Of a DNA stretch of 64,000 bases, positions 54,446-64,000 are shown in pieces (position 1 is the stretch's first letter; every line of letters starts with the position of its first letter). The notes beneath the pieces were generated by a model. The model was not told the origin of the DNA. It searched no databases and saw nothing but the letters and a program-made list of their open reading frames with translations. Origin of the DNA: Allobosea sp. GTDB lineage: Bacteria > Pseudomonadota > Alphaproteobacteria > Rhizobiales > Beijerinckiaceae. The stretch spans positions 248,001-312,000 of the forward strand of contig NZ_JAUYTP010000029.1 in the NCBI RefSeq assembly GCF_030695125.1, written 5' to 3'. Made by a program: the position numbers and the translations under genes.

Positions 54446-54769
54446 ATGGCCGATGTCGACAGCCAGGGCCTGTTCTGGCTCTATCAGGCTCCCAATCTCG
54501 CGCTCGCGGCGCTGATGTACACGCTGCTGGGCCGCTTCCTGCTGTCGCTCGTCTTTCCCGACGACAGCCAGAAGGTGATCTGGAAGACCTTCCGGCAAAT
54601 CACCCAGCCCGCGATCGCCGCCGTGAAGATCGTCACGCCCGGCGCGGTGCATGAGCGCATCGTGATCCTGCTCGCCTTCGTCTGGCTGCTCTTCATCCGC
54701 ATGGTGCTCTTCATCGGCTTCGCCGCCGCGGGCTGGCTGCCGACCATCGTGGGGGCGCCCAAGCCATGA
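54446..54769 (+). CDS. Small membrane protein, YggT-like
   Basis: A 107-residue protein with two hydrophobic helices (about 10-35 and 75-95) linked by K-T-F-R-Q-I-T-Q-P, which resembles one half of YggT/Ycf19 proteins. Function is unknown. It overlaps the next gene by 4 bases (ATGA). Confidence 0.7.
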   Translation: MADVDSQGLFWLYQAPNLALAALMYTLLGRFLLSLVFPDDSQKVIWKTFRQITQPAIAAVKIVTPGAVHERIVILLAFVWLLFIRMVLFIGFAAAGWLPTIVGAPKP

Positions 54770-55113
54770 CTGACGATCGCGAGGACATTCTCCGCCGGGA
54801 CGGCATCGTCATCGGCATCGCCGGCATGTCGCTGCTCAACGGCATGCATTTCTCGGCCTATTTCGACCCCGTCTTTATCCTGATGAAGCAGTTCGCGCCG
54901 GGCTTCTTCATCTCCTCGCCGCTGTTGATCTTCTACTTCACCTCGCTCTTCATCTCGGCCCTGACGCTCGCCATCGGCGGCATCCCGGCCGCGATCTACG
55001 AGCGCGGCAAGGGTCTGGAGACCAGCAACGCGACCTCGATGTGGATCTGGCTCGGCGGCATCATGCTGCTGACGATCCCGACCCTGCTGCAGATGACGGC
55101 CCGCCCCGCCTGA
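54766..55113 (+). CDS. Membrane protein of unknown function
   Basis: A 115-residue protein with two to three hydrophobic helices (residues about 12-35, 45-70, 85-105). I do not recognise the family. The start overlaps the YggT-like gene, so the two are translated together. Confidence 0.7.
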   Translation: MTDDREDILRRDGIVIGIAGMSLLNGMHFSAYFDPVFILMKQFAPGFFISSPLLIFYFTSLFISALTLAIGGIPAAIYERGKGLETSNATSMWIWLGGIMLLTIPTLLQMTARPA

Positions 55114-55205
55114 CGCGACTGCGCGCGCGACGATCACGCGATTTTGTGGTGTCGCGCGCCGGCGCGCCGTTTTAGCCTTCCTCCCGTTCGGGAGAAGGCA
55201 ACGAC

Positions 55206-55571
55206 ATGGACCCATCACGCGTGCGGGAGCTGGCGCTGTTGTCCGTCTCGCGCGGCTGCGGCTTTGCCGGCCTCGCCATCGCCTGTTTCATGGTCGGGCT
55301 GGCGGGCTACCCGGATGTGGCAATGGAGAGCGGCGCCATCCTGATGATGGCGACCGCCGCCATCCTCGCGGTCAAGGCCGACCTCTCCGTCGCGCGGCCC
55401 TATCAGCGCACCGAGCTCTGGATCCTGCTGTCGCCCGAGGAGCGTCCGCGCGCCGAATTCGCCCAGCAGTTGATCGGCCGCTGCCTGAGCGAGGTCTACA
55501 GGCGCTTCGCCTTGTATTTCTGGCTCGGCGGCGTGCTCTGCTTCCTGGGGTCCTTTGTGCTGCCGGAGTGA
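55206..55571 (+). CDS. Membrane protein of unknown function
   Basis: A 121-residue protein with a pair of N-terminal helices (about 18-60) and one C-terminal helix (100-118), with a charged loop between (E-L-W-I-L-L-S-P-E-E-R-P). No family recognised. It converges with pyruvate kinase, with 3 bases between stops. Confidence 0.7.
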   Translation: MDPSRVRELALLSVSRGCGFAGLAIACFMVGLAGYPDVAMESGAILMMATAAILAVKADLSVARPYQRTELWILLSPEERPRAEFAQQLIGRCLSEVYRRFALYFWLGGVLCFLGSFVLPE

Positions 55572-55574
55572 TCC

Positions 55575-57014
55575 TCAGGCCTTCTCGACATGCTCCTTCG
55601 CCACGAAGGCGATGCGGACCATGTTGGTGGCGCCGGGCGTTCCGAACGGCACGCCGGCCACGACGATGATGCGGTCGCCGAGCTTGGCGAATTTCTCGCG
55701 CACGGCGAATTTGCAGGCGCGCGAGGCCATGTCGTCGACGTCGCTGGCATCCTTCGTCACCACCGAATGAACGCCCCAGACCAGTGTCAGCTGGCGCGCC
55801 GTGGCGCGGTTGGGCGTCAGCGCGATCACGGTCGAGTTCGGCCGCTCGCGCGCGATGCGGAAGGCGGTCGAGCCCGAGGAGGTCCAGGCGGCGATGACCT
55901 TGAGCTTCAGCGTATCGGCGATCTCATGGGCCGCCTTGGCGATCGCGTCGGCACCGGTCGCCTCCGGCTCGGCGCGCTGGGCCTCGAGGATCGAGCGATA
56001 GACCGATTCGCTCTCCACCTCCTCGGCGATGCGGTTCATCATCGACACCGCCTCGATCGGGAACTGGCCCGCCGCACTCTCGGCCGAGAGCATCACCGCA
56101 TCGGCGCCCTCGAACACGGCGGTGGCGACGTCGGAGACTTCCGCCCGCGTCGGCACCGGGCTGGTGATCATGCTCTCGAGCATCTGCGTGGCGACCACGA
56201 CGGGCTTGCCCTTCCGGCGGCACATCCGGGTGATGCGCTTTTGCGTGCCCGGCACCTTCTCCAGCGGCATCTCGACGCCGAGATCGCCGCGCGCCACCAT
56301 GATCGCATCCGACGCGTCGATGATCTCCTCCAGGCGGATCAGCGCCTGCGGCTTCTCGATCTTGGCGAGCGCCAGCGCCCGGCCGCGCACGATCTTGCGC
56401 AGATCGGCCATGTCCTCGGGCCGCTGCACGAAGGACAAGGCGATCCAGTCGACCCCCGCCTCGGCCGCGGCTTCCGCATCCGAGCGATCCTTGTCGGTCA
56501 TGGCCGAGACGGCGATGGTGGTGTCGGGCAGGCTGACGCCCTTGCGCGAGGACAGCCGGCCGCCGACGACGACGCGGGTCAGGGCTTCCGTCGGGCTCGC
56601 CTTCTCGACGATGAGGCGCAGCTTGCCGTCGTCGAGGATCAGCGTGTGGCCCGGCTCGAGCGCGCTCAGGATCTCGGGATGGGGCAGATGCACGCGCTTC
56701 AGCGTCCCGGGCGCGGGATCGGAATCGAGCGTGAAGCGGGCGCCGTTCTCCAGCGTCACCCCGCCATCGCCGCCGAAGGCACCGACGCGCAGCTTGGGCC
56801 CCTGCAGATCGGCGAGGATGCCGACCGGCCGCCGGAACTGCGTCTCCAGCGCGCGCAGCATCGCCACCTTCTCCGGCAGCGTCTCCTTCTGCGTATGGCT
56901 CATATTGATGCGGAAGACATCGACGCCGGCCTGGAACAGCTTCGCGCACATCTCGGGGGTCGAGGAGGCGGGCCCCAGTGTGGCGATGATCTTGATGCGG
57001 CGCTCGCGCTTCAT
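55575..57014 (-). CDS. pyk: Pyruvate kinase
   Basis: A 479-residue glycolytic enzyme making pyruvate and ATP from phosphoenolpyruvate. Recognisable sites are I-A-T-L-G-P-A-S-S at the N-terminus, R-I-N-M-S-H, A-L-A-K-I-E-K (catalytic Lys), M-V-A-R-G-D-L-G-V-E and the M-L-E-S-M segment. The C-terminal allosteric domain is present. ATG 57014 matches the family; the frame remains open further upstream, but the DUF1036 gene occupies that space. Confidence 0.96.
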   Translation of the reverse strand: MKRERRIKIIATLGPASSTPEMCAKLFQAGVDVFRINMSHTQKETLPEKVAMLRALETQFRRPVGILADLQGPKLRVGAFGGDGGVTLENGARFTLDSDPAPGTLKRVHLPHPEILSALEPGHTLILDDGKLRLIVEKASPTEALTRVVVGGRLSSRKGVSLPDTTIAVSAMTDKDRSDAEAAAEAGVDWIALSFVQRPEDMADLRKIVRGRALALAKIEKPQALIRLEEIIDASDAIMVARGDLGVEMPLEKVPGTQKRITRMCRRKGKPVVVATQMLESMITSPVPTRAEVSDVATAVFEGADAVMLSAESAAGQFPIEAVSMMNRIAEEVESESVYRSILEAQRAEPEATGADAIAKAAHEIADTLKLKVIAAWTSSGSTAFRIARERPNSTVIALTPNRATARQLTLVWGVHSVVTKDASDVDDMASRACKFAVREKFAKLGDRIIVVAGVPFGTPGATNMVRIAFVAKEHVEKA

Positions 57015-57025
57015 GGATGGTTCCC

Positions 57026-57469
57026 TCAGGGCCGTGCGGGCGCGCCGCCGGTGGTGTCGGTGAGCTGGATCGTCCAGCTCTTCTGTTCGCCGGTATCGAC
57101 CTCGAAGAAGCCGGCGCGGTCGTAACCCCGCGCCAGACAGTCTTCTATCCCGCGAATCGTGAATTCCTTGTTGCGGGTACACATGACGGATTTGCCGGTC
57201 CATTCGCCGCCACGGTCGTAATCGACCGCGTGGACGTAATAGAAGCGCGCGGCGAGCGTGCCTCGCAGCAGCGTCTCGCAGGCGCGCGGGCCGATGTTCC
57301 ACCAGCCTTCGGTGATCCAGCCCTGCGCGTCGCGATAGCCAATCGCGACGCCGACGCGGCTGGGCGTGGTGTTGCACATGCGCAGATCGGCGAAGGCCGG
57401 AGCCGCTCCCGCGAGCAGGCCGGCGGCCAGCAAGACGAGGCGCAGGATCGAGCGGTGGTTGCGGTTCAT
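57026..57469 (-). CDS. DUF1036 exported protein
   Basis: A 147-residue protein with a signal peptide ending A-F-A and the DUF1036 core: L-R-M-C-N-T-T, then G-W-W-N-I-G-P-R-A-C-E-T-L, H-A-V-D-Y-D and C-T. Function is unknown. It lies 11 bases before pyk and after ttuD on the same strand, so the three genes probably form an operon, an arrangement frequent in Rhizobiales. Confidence 0.88.
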   Translation of the reverse strand: MNRNHRSILRLVLLAAGLLAGAAPAFADLRMCNTTPSRVGVAIGYRDAQGWITEGWWNIGPRACETLLRGTLAARFYYVHAVDYDRGGEWTGKSVMCTRNKEFTIRGIEDCLARGYDRAGFFEVDTGEQKSWTIQLTDTTGGAPARP

Positions 57470-57489
57470 CGTCAGGTTCGATCGGTCGG

Positions 57490-58818
57490 TCAGCGGGGTT
57501 CGATCAGGATGATGCGGCAATCGTTGACATTGGTCAGCGTCGGACCGGTCTGCAGCAGGTCGCCCAGCCCCTCGAAGAAGCCGGTCGAATCGTTGTCGGC
57601 GAGCGATCGGGCGGGATCAAGGCCGCGCGCCCCGGCGCGTGCCAGCGTCGTCGCGTCGATAATCGCGCCGGCCGGGTCGCTCGCCTCGCCGCCGCCGCCA
57701 TCGGTGCCGTCCGTGTCCCCCGACAGCGCGACGATGCCCGGCGCGCCGCCCAGTGCGATCGCCAGCGCCAGCGCATATTCCTGGTTGGGCCCGCCGCGGC
57801 CGCTGCCGCGCAGCGTCACGGTGAGCTCCCCACCCGACAGGATCGCCGCCCGCTGGCCGGCGCGCTGCAGCGCCAGCGCGCGCTCGGCATGCTCAGCCGC
57901 CACCTCGCGCGCTTCCCCTTCGAGGTCGGCGCCGAGATCGAGAACCGCATAGCCCGCCGCTTCGGCGGCGGCATGCGCTGCCGCAATCGCCTCGCTCGGG
58001 CGGGCGATGATCCTGAACGTGGTGCGGGCAAAGGCGTCATGGCCGGACTTGGGCGTCTCGCTGGTCTCATCGTCCAGCAGCGCGCGGGCCGCGGCCGGGA
58101 GATCCAGGCCATAGCGCGCGACGATGGCGCGGGCCTGGTGCAGCGTCGTCGGATCGGGAACCGTCGGGCCCGACGCGATCGCCGTCGGCTCGTCCTGGGG
58201 CACGTCGGAGATGGCGAGCGTCAAAAGCTGGGCCGGCGCCGCGGCCAGCGCCAGCCGCCCGCCCTTGATCCGCGACAGCCGCTTGCGGACGATGTTCATC
58301 TCGCCGATCGGCGCGCCCGAGCGCAGCAGCGCCTTGTTGACCGCCTGCTTCTCGGCAAGCGTAAGGGCGCCGGCCGGCGCGACCCAGTTCGCCGAGCCGC
58401 CGCCCGAGAGCAGCACGAGCACGAGATCCTCAGCCGTGGCGGAGGCGGCGAGTTCGAGCGCGCGCGCGGCGCTGTCGATGCTGCCCTGGTCGGGCACCGG
58501 ATGGCCGGCCGCGACCATCGGGATCTGGCGGGTTTTCGCCTCGTAGCCATGCCGTGCGACGGCGTGGCCGACCAGCCGCTCGGCCGGGAACCCCGCATCG
58601 AGATAATGCGCCTCGGCCAGCGCTGTCATGCTGCCCGCAGCCTTGCCCGCAGCGAGCAGGATCAGACGGCCGGCGTCGGGTGCCGGAGGCAGATGCGCCG
58701 GCAGGCAGCCGGCCGGGTGAGCACGCGCCACGGCCGCGTCGAACACGGCCCGGGCTTCAGCGCGCATCCGCTGGATCTGGTCGCTGTCTCGCTGCAAGGC
58801 CGCCCCTTCATGCCCCAT
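57490..58818 (-). CDS. ttuD: Glycerate 2-kinase (TtuD/GckA, MOFRL family)
   Basis: A 442-residue type II glycerate kinase. The N-terminal DUF4147 domain has A-A-G-K-A-A-G-S-M. The middle has L-S-G-G-G-S-A and the C-terminal MOFRL part has G-E-L-T-V-T-L-R-G-S-G-R-G-G-P-N-Q-E-Y-A-L and D-T-D-G-T-D-G. It phosphorylates D-glycerate to 2-phosphoglycerate, two steps from pyruvate. With pyk downstream and the 2-hydroxyacid dehydrogenase at 35.7 kb this suits glycerate catabolism. Confidence 0.93.
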   Translation of the reverse strand: MGHEGAALQRDSDQIQRMRAEARAVFDAAVARAHPAGCLPAHLPPAPDAGRLILLAAGKAAGSMTALAEAHYLDAGFPAERLVGHAVARHGYEAKTRQIPMVAAGHPVPDQGSIDSAARALELAASATAEDLVLVLLSGGGSANWVAPAGALTLAEKQAVNKALLRSGAPIGEMNIVRKRLSRIKGGRLALAAAPAQLLTLAISDVPQDEPTAIASGPTVPDPTTLHQARAIVARYGLDLPAAARALLDDETSETPKSGHDAFARTTFRIIARPSEAIAAAHAAAEAAGYAVLDLGADLEGEAREVAAEHAERALALQRAGQRAAILSGGELTVTLRGSGRGGPNQEYALALAIALGGAPGIVALSGDTDGTDGGGGEASDPAGAIIDATTLARAGARGLDPARSLADNDSTGFFEGLGDLLQTGPTLTNVNDCRIILIEPR

Positions 58819-59089
58819 GATCGCGTCGACCGGATCGACCGCAGGCCGATTCTTCTAGGCGGCGGCGCGCCCGGCGTCATCAGGGTTTTGCGGCAATAAT
58901 CATACTTATGAAACCGCCCCGCCCTCCGGCCCGAATCCTGCGGCGCCGACCGGGGGTCTGCCGCATCGGGCTGTTGAGAGTTGGCTGCGATCGGCCGCTT
59001 GCGGCTTGACGCCGGGGCCCGGGCGGTGCGAACCCTCCGGCCAAATCTCCCCACCGCAGTTTTGACGGCATCATCGAGAAGGACATCAG

Positions 59090-59332
59090 ATGGACGATCC
59101 GGTTCAGGGCGACCAGCTCAAGAGCATCGTGGAGCGCATCGAGCGTCTCGAGGAAGAGAAGAAGACCATCGCCGACGACATCAAGGAGGTCTACGCCGAG
59201 GCCAAGGGCAACGGCTACGACGTCAAGGTGCTCAGAAAGGTCATCGCCATCCGCAAGCGCGACGCCAACGAGCGCGCCGAGGAGGAGGCGATCCTCGACC
59301 TCTACCTCCAGGCGGTCGGCGAGAGCGCCTGA
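59090..59332 (+). CDS. gapR: GapR family nucleoid-associated protein (DUF2312)
   Basis: An 80-residue helical protein: [16 protein letters not shown] then [15 protein letters not shown] and I-R-K-R. GapR binds overtwisted AT-rich DNA and helps chromosome replication in alphaproteobacteria. GAGAAGGA lies upstream of ATG 59090. The 270-base gap to ttuD holds no other gene; a promoter-like TTGCGG ... ATACTTAT (58890-58910) is visible. Confidence 0.93.
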   Translation: MDDPVQGDQLKSIVERIERLEEEKKTIADDIKEVYAEAKGNGYDVKVLRKVIAIRKRDANERAEEEAILDLYLQAVGESA

Positions 59333-59356
59333 GCGACCCACCCTTCGTAAGAATTG

Positions 59357-59390
59357 AAACGCCCGCCCCGGTCTCCCGGGGCGGGCGTTT
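59357..59390. terminator. Bidirectional terminator
   Basis: AAACGCCCGCCCCGG and CCGGGGCGGGCGTTT form a perfect 15-base stem around TCTC. A/T ends on both sides allow action from either strand, between the convergent gapR and aminotransferase genes. Confidence 0.85.
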
Positions 59391-59424
59391 CTCGTTTTGA
59401 AGGCCGGCGCGGAGGCGAAAGGCC

Positions 59425-60870
59425 TCAGCCCTTCGAAACCGCGACCTTGCGCAGGTAATCCGTGACGATGCGGGTGATGCCGCGCGAGAGCAGGTCGTCC
59501 AGCGCGTTGATGAAGGTGTCGCAATCCTCGCGCGTCGCGATCAGCGGCGGCTCGAGCCGGATGACGTTGCGGTTGTACTCGGTAAAGGCGACGAGCACGT
59601 CGTAGTCCTTCAGCAGCAGCGCCCCGATGAAGCCGCAGAGCGAGCCCTTCAGCTTGTCGTCGAGCAGCGCGACCATGTGCTTGAGCCCGAAGGGCATGGT
59701 CTCGCTGATGTCCTGGAACTCGACGCCGATCATCAGGCCGCGCCCGCGGATTTCCTTGAGCAGGCTCGGATACTTGACCCGCAGCGCGTTGAGCCGCTCG
59801 ATCAGGTAGTCGCCCTGGCGCTGCGCATTGCCCATGAGGTCTTCCTCATAGAGCACGTTGAGTGCCTCGATCGCGGAGACGCAGGCCTCGCCCATGCCGC
59901 CGAACGTCGCCTGGGCATGGATCAGCGCGGTCTTCGGCTTGCCATAGGCCTTCATGTAGAGCTCGCGGCGGGCGATCATCGCGCCCATCGCGGCCTTCGA
60001 GCCGCCGAGCGCCTTGGCGAGCGCGGTCACGTCCGGCACCACCCCGTCGCGCTCGAAGGCAAAGAACTGGCCGGTGCGCCCGAGACCGCACTGCACCTCG
60101 TCGGCGACCCAGAGCACGCCATGCTTGTCGCAGAGCGCCCGCAATTCGCGCCAGAAGCCGAGCGGCGCCTCGATGATGCCGCCGCCGCCCTGGATCGTCT
60201 CCATCACGACGATGCCGATCGACGGGTCGCTCTCCAGCGCCTGGCGCACCGCCTCGATGTCGCCGAAGGGCACCTTGACCCGGTTCTCGACCAGCTTGAA
60301 CTGCGACTGGTAGAGCGTCGAATCCGTGACCGAGAGCACGCCCTTGGTCTTGCCGTGGAAGGAGTTCGCGGCGTGCAGGATCTTGGACTTGCCCGGCCCC
60401 TGCGCCTGCTCCGCGACCTTCAGTGCGGCCTCCATGGCCTCCGAGCCGGTCGAGCCGAGGAAGACCATGTCGAGATCGCCGGGCGAGATCGCGGCGAGAT
60501 TGGCCGCCAGCGCCGAGGCGTATTGCGACATGAACGCCATGCAGATCTCATGGCGGTTCTCGTCCTGGAATCTCTTCCGGGCCGCGACGATGCGCGGGTG
60601 GTTGTGGCCGAAGGCGACCGAGCAGAACCCGCCGAAGAAATCGAGGATCTTGCGGCCGTCCTTGGTGATGTAGTGCATGCCCTCGGCGCGATCGACGAGG
60701 ATCTTGTCGAAGCCGAGCAGCTTCAGGAAATGCACCTGGCCCGGGTTGATATGGCTGGTGAAGAGCTCCTTCACCGTCTGCACGTCGAGCTGCTTGGCCT
60801 CCTCGACGCTGTACAGCTTCGGGCGGGCCGGCGTGGCCATGTCGTCGGTCTTGAAAGCGGGCATGCTCAT
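59425..60870 (-). CDS. Class III aminotransferase (PLP-dependent)
   Basis: A 481-residue aminotransferase of the ornithine/GABA class. It has F-F-G-G-F-C-S-V-A-F-G-H-N-H-P at the N-terminus, G-S-T-G-S-E-A-M-E-A-A-L-K for phosphate binding, V-A-D-E-V-Q-C-G-L-G-R-T-G (PLP Asp) and L-A-K-A-L-G-G (Schiff-base Lys). Its substrate is unknown; context with an NAD-epimerase suggests an amino-sugar or surface glycan step, or polyamine/lysine metabolism. The start overlaps the epimerase stop by 4 bases. Confidence 0.92.
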   Translation of the reverse strand: MSMPAFKTDDMATPARPKLYSVEEAKQLDVQTVKELFTSHINPGQVHFLKLLGFDKILVDRAEGMHYITKDGRKILDFFGGFCSVAFGHNHPRIVAARKRFQDENRHEICMAFMSQYASALAANLAAISPGDLDMVFLGSTGSEAMEAALKVAEQAQGPGKSKILHAANSFHGKTKGVLSVTDSTLYQSQFKLVENRVKVPFGDIEAVRQALESDPSIGIVVMETIQGGGGIIEAPLGFWRELRALCDKHGVLWVADEVQCGLGRTGQFFAFERDGVVPDVTALAKALGGSKAAMGAMIARRELYMKAYGKPKTALIHAQATFGGMGEACVSAIEALNVLYEEDLMGNAQRQGDYLIERLNALRVKYPSLLKEIRGRGLMIGVEFQDISETMPFGLKHMVALLDDKLKGSLCGFIGALLLKDYDVLVAFTEYNRNVIRLEPPLIATREDCDTFINALDDLLSRGITRIVTDYLRKVAVSKG

Positions 60871-61871
60871 GCGGCGACACTCCTGGGCGCTTGCTGGGAG
60901 GGCGCTTTGGCCCGGCGATATTCGGTGTAGGCGGCGAGCAGCATGTCCTCGTCGCGGTGCAGCGGCTTCCAGCCCAGCTCGCGCTTGGCCTTGGAGGTGT
61001 CGAGGATGCAGATCTCGTCGGCGATCATGTACTGCTCGGGGTCCATGATCGGCATGTTGATCGCATCGAGTGCGTTCAGCGTCAGCTTCACCAGCGGCGC
61101 CGGGGTCGGCAGCAGGATCGACTTCGAGCCGGCATGCCTGATCAGGTCGCCGAGCAGCTTCTTCACCGGCGGCGGATCGTCCGAGCCGAGATTGTAGGCC
61201 GAGTTCGGGAAATCCGCCTTCCAGGCCGCGACGCAGGCGCTGGCGCAGTCGAACACCGAGATGAACTGATAAGGGTTCTTGCCGGACCCGATCATCGGCA
61301 CCGGCAGGTTGAGGTCGATCAGCTTGAACAGCTTGACGAGGATGCCGAGCCGCCCCGGCCCGATGATCAGCCGCGGGCGGAAGATCGGGATCTGGAACCC
61401 GCGGTCGCGATAGGTCTGGGCCAGCGTCTCGGTCGCGAGCTTGCTCTCGCCATATTCGCCGAGCGGCTTGGCGGGATGCGTCTCGTCCTGCGGCACGGTC
61501 ACCGAATGGCCGTAGATCATGTCGGTGGTGAAGTGGACGAGCTTGTGGGCGCCTGCCTTCTCCATCCAGCTCAGGATGTTCTGCGTGCCGTGATAGTTCA
61601 CCGGCCAGAAGAAATCGTGCCGCTCAGCGCGGGTCACGATCGGCGAAAGCATCTTGGCCGAGAGGTTGTAGACGAGGTCGTCCTGGCGCAGCGGGATGCC
61701 GGCGACGCTCTGCGCATCCGTCACGTCGATGCGGTGAAACGGCACCTTGGCATAGTGCGGATGCGGGCTCTTGACGATGTCGGCGACCAGCACCTCCTCG
61801 CCCATGGCCGCAAGATCGGCCGCCAGATGCGAGCCGACGAAGCCGTCGCCGCCGATGATGATGTGCTTCAC
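60867..61871 (-). CDS. NAD-dependent epimerase/dehydratase
   Basis: A 334-residue extended short-chain dehydrogenase. The Rossmann motif I-I-I-G-G-D-G-F-V-G-S-H is at the N-terminus and the catalytic pair Y-G-E-S-K is near 145. It would act on a nucleotide sugar or isoprenoid-linked substrate. The start is GTG 61871, overlapping a 41-codon frame by 4 bases. It is co-transcribed with the aminotransferase. Confidence 0.92.
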   Translation of the reverse strand: MKHIIIGGDGFVGSHLAADLAAMGEEVLVADIVKSPHPHYAKVPFHRIDVTDAQSVAGIPLRQDDLVYNLSAKMLSPIVTRAERHDFFWPVNYHGTQNILSWMEKAGAHKLVHFTTDMIYGHSVTVPQDETHPAKPLGEYGESKLATETLAQTYRDRGFQIPIFRPRLIIGPGRLGILVKLFKLIDLNLPVPMIGSGKNPYQFISVFDCASACVAAWKADFPNSAYNLGSDDPPPVKKLLGDLIRHAGSKSILLPTPAPLVKLTLNALDAINMPIMDPEQYMIADEICILDTSKAKRELGWKPLHRDEDMLLAAYTEYRRAKAPSQQAPRSVAA

Positions 61872-61993
61872 GCGTGCTCTCCGTCTCGACGGGGCAGCCG
61901 CGGGCGCTGGGCGCGCACCGGAACGGGGACGGGGACCGGCTGGGGCTCCAGCAGGGCACCGAGGCGCATGAACAGGCGAACGATCAGATCCAT
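61868..61993 (-). CDS. 41-residue small protein coupled to the epimerase
   Basis: ATG 61993 has GAGGGAC 3 bases upstream, and the TGA stop overlaps the GTG of the epimerase (GTGA). The product has a short hydrophobic start (M-D-L-I-V-R-L-F-M-R-L-G-A-L-L), a P-V-P-V-P-V-P-V run and a basic tail. It could be a leader that couples translation or a real small protein; function is unknown. Confidence 0.45.
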   Translation of the reverse strand: MDLIVRLFMRLGALLEPQPVPVPVPVRAQRPRLPRRDGEHA

Positions 61994-62001
61994 GATGTCC
62001 C

Positions 62002-62370
62002 TCAGCTTTGTGCGATGAAGATGGTGCCGAGCACGATGAAGCCGATGCCGGCGATCCGGGCCGCGCTCATGTCCTCGTTGAAGATGAAGTAGGCGTAGGC
62101 CGCGACCACGACATAGGCGAGGCTCAGGAACGGGTAGGCGTAGGAGATCTGGACCTTCGAGAGCACGACCAGATGCGAGGCCATGCTGATGACGAAGGTG
62201 CACAGACCCGCAAAAACGAAGGGGTTGAAGACCACGCGGAAGACGGTCGCGATCAGCCCGTCGCCGGGAACGTCGAGCGTCCCCACGCCGGTCATGCCGC
62301 GCTTCAGCATGAGCTGCGCCGCGGCGTTGGTCAGCACCGTGAACAGGATCAGGGGGATATAGGCGTTCAT
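62002..62370 (-). CDS. EamA/SMR-like small membrane transporter
   Basis: A 122-residue protein with four hydrophobic helices and an SMR/EamA-like layout (L-T-N-A-A-A-Q-L-M-L-K-R-G, then Y-A-Y-P-F-L-S-L-A-Y, then F-N-E-D-M-S-A-A-R-I-A-G-I). ArnE/F-type flippases have this size and shape, so it may flip a lipid-linked sugar for the neighbouring epimerase and aminotransferase. ATG 62370 gives the natural first helix; the frame is open upstream to 62466. Confidence 0.8.
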   Translation of the reverse strand: MNAYIPLILFTVLTNAAAQLMLKRGMTGVGTLDVPGDGLIATVFRVVFNPFVFAGLCTFVISMASHLVVLSKVQISYAYPFLSLAYVVVAAYAYFIFNEDMSAARIAGIGFIVLGTIFIAQS

Positions 62371-62537
62371 CGGCGCATAAACTTTTTCAAGGTCATCCGC
62401 TTTTTCCAAAGTCATCGGGCGGCAGGCGTCTCGCTGGGCCTCTGGATGACGTGGAAAATACTTCAAATGCGTTGCGCTGAGGGTCTTACCTCGGCGTAAC
62501 GTTAAGATGATCCTGACGCGATCCCGGAAAGCCGCGG

Positions 62538-64000
<1,463 letters not shown>

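Overview
The window is a high-GC stretch of an alphaproteobacterial chromosome. The gene content and order fit a Rhizobiales (Hyphomicrobiales) member, and a Bosea-like genome is my best guess. Supporting signs are the HIG1 protein, corrinoid adenosyltransferase, rhomboid, etfB-etfA and 3-hydroxybutyryl-CoA dehydrogenase neighbourhood, a GapR (DUF2312) protein, an Omp19-like lipoprotein, and dispersed palindromic repeats between genes. The genus assignment is inference; no rRNA or species marker is present.

Layout. 1-1.8 kb: end of a polyamine/iron-type ABC importer. 1.8-8.4 kb: conserved core block (HIG1 protein, PagL-like barrel, adenosyltransferase, rhomboid, EtfBA, Hbd, HNH protein, DsbB). 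8.7-22.45 kb: a 13.6-kb integrated mobilizable element in the 3' end of tRNA-Leu(CAA), clearly lower in GC than its surroundings. It carries a large serine recombinase, a ParD/ParE pair, a two-gene nuclease-STAND NTPase locus with an unrecognised partner, and a mobilization block (coupling protein, membrane protein, MOBP relaxase, MobC-like protein). 22.5-36.7 kb: catabolic and transport genes: an orphan tricarboxylate-type binding protein with a divergent MarR, a PHB-depolymerase-like esterase, an Asp/Glu racemase homologue, two beta-hydroxyacid dehydrogenases, LacI and FadR regulators, a complete CUT1 sugar ABC importer and a 2-hydroxyacid dehydrogenase. 36.7-51.9 kb: envelope and housekeeping genes (two Inh-fold proteins, TerB-like protein, UbiA/DprE1 pair, azoreductase, LysR regulators, Obg GTPase, L36, TPR protein, hydrolase). 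52-55.6 kb: DUF4212/ActP-type symporter pair and small membrane proteins. 55.6-64 kb: pyruvate kinase, DUF1036 protein, glycerate kinase, GapR, an operon of aminotransferase, epimerase and small membrane transporter, and a sigma-54 activator cut by the window edge.

How the parts work together. EtfBA with Hbd points to acyl-CoA/hydroxybutyrate oxidation feeding the quinone pool. The sugar importer, 2-hydroxyacid dehydrogenases, glycerate kinase and pyruvate kinase would suit sugar-acid catabolism through hydroxypyruvate or tartronate semialdehyde to glycerate and pyruvate; this link is inferred.

The most interesting part is the element. Its 1,457-residue protein has an N-terminal PD-(D/E)xK-like segment, a STAND-type P-loop NTPase and a long C-terminal region, which is the Avs (antiviral STAND) layout. 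It is translationally coupled to a 490-residue protein with an N-terminal membrane helix that I cannot place. The recombinase gene runs antisense through the whole host tRNA, so its last 35 residues are specified by the host. In the predicted circular form the same frame would continue into a 35-residue tail encoded at the other end of the element.
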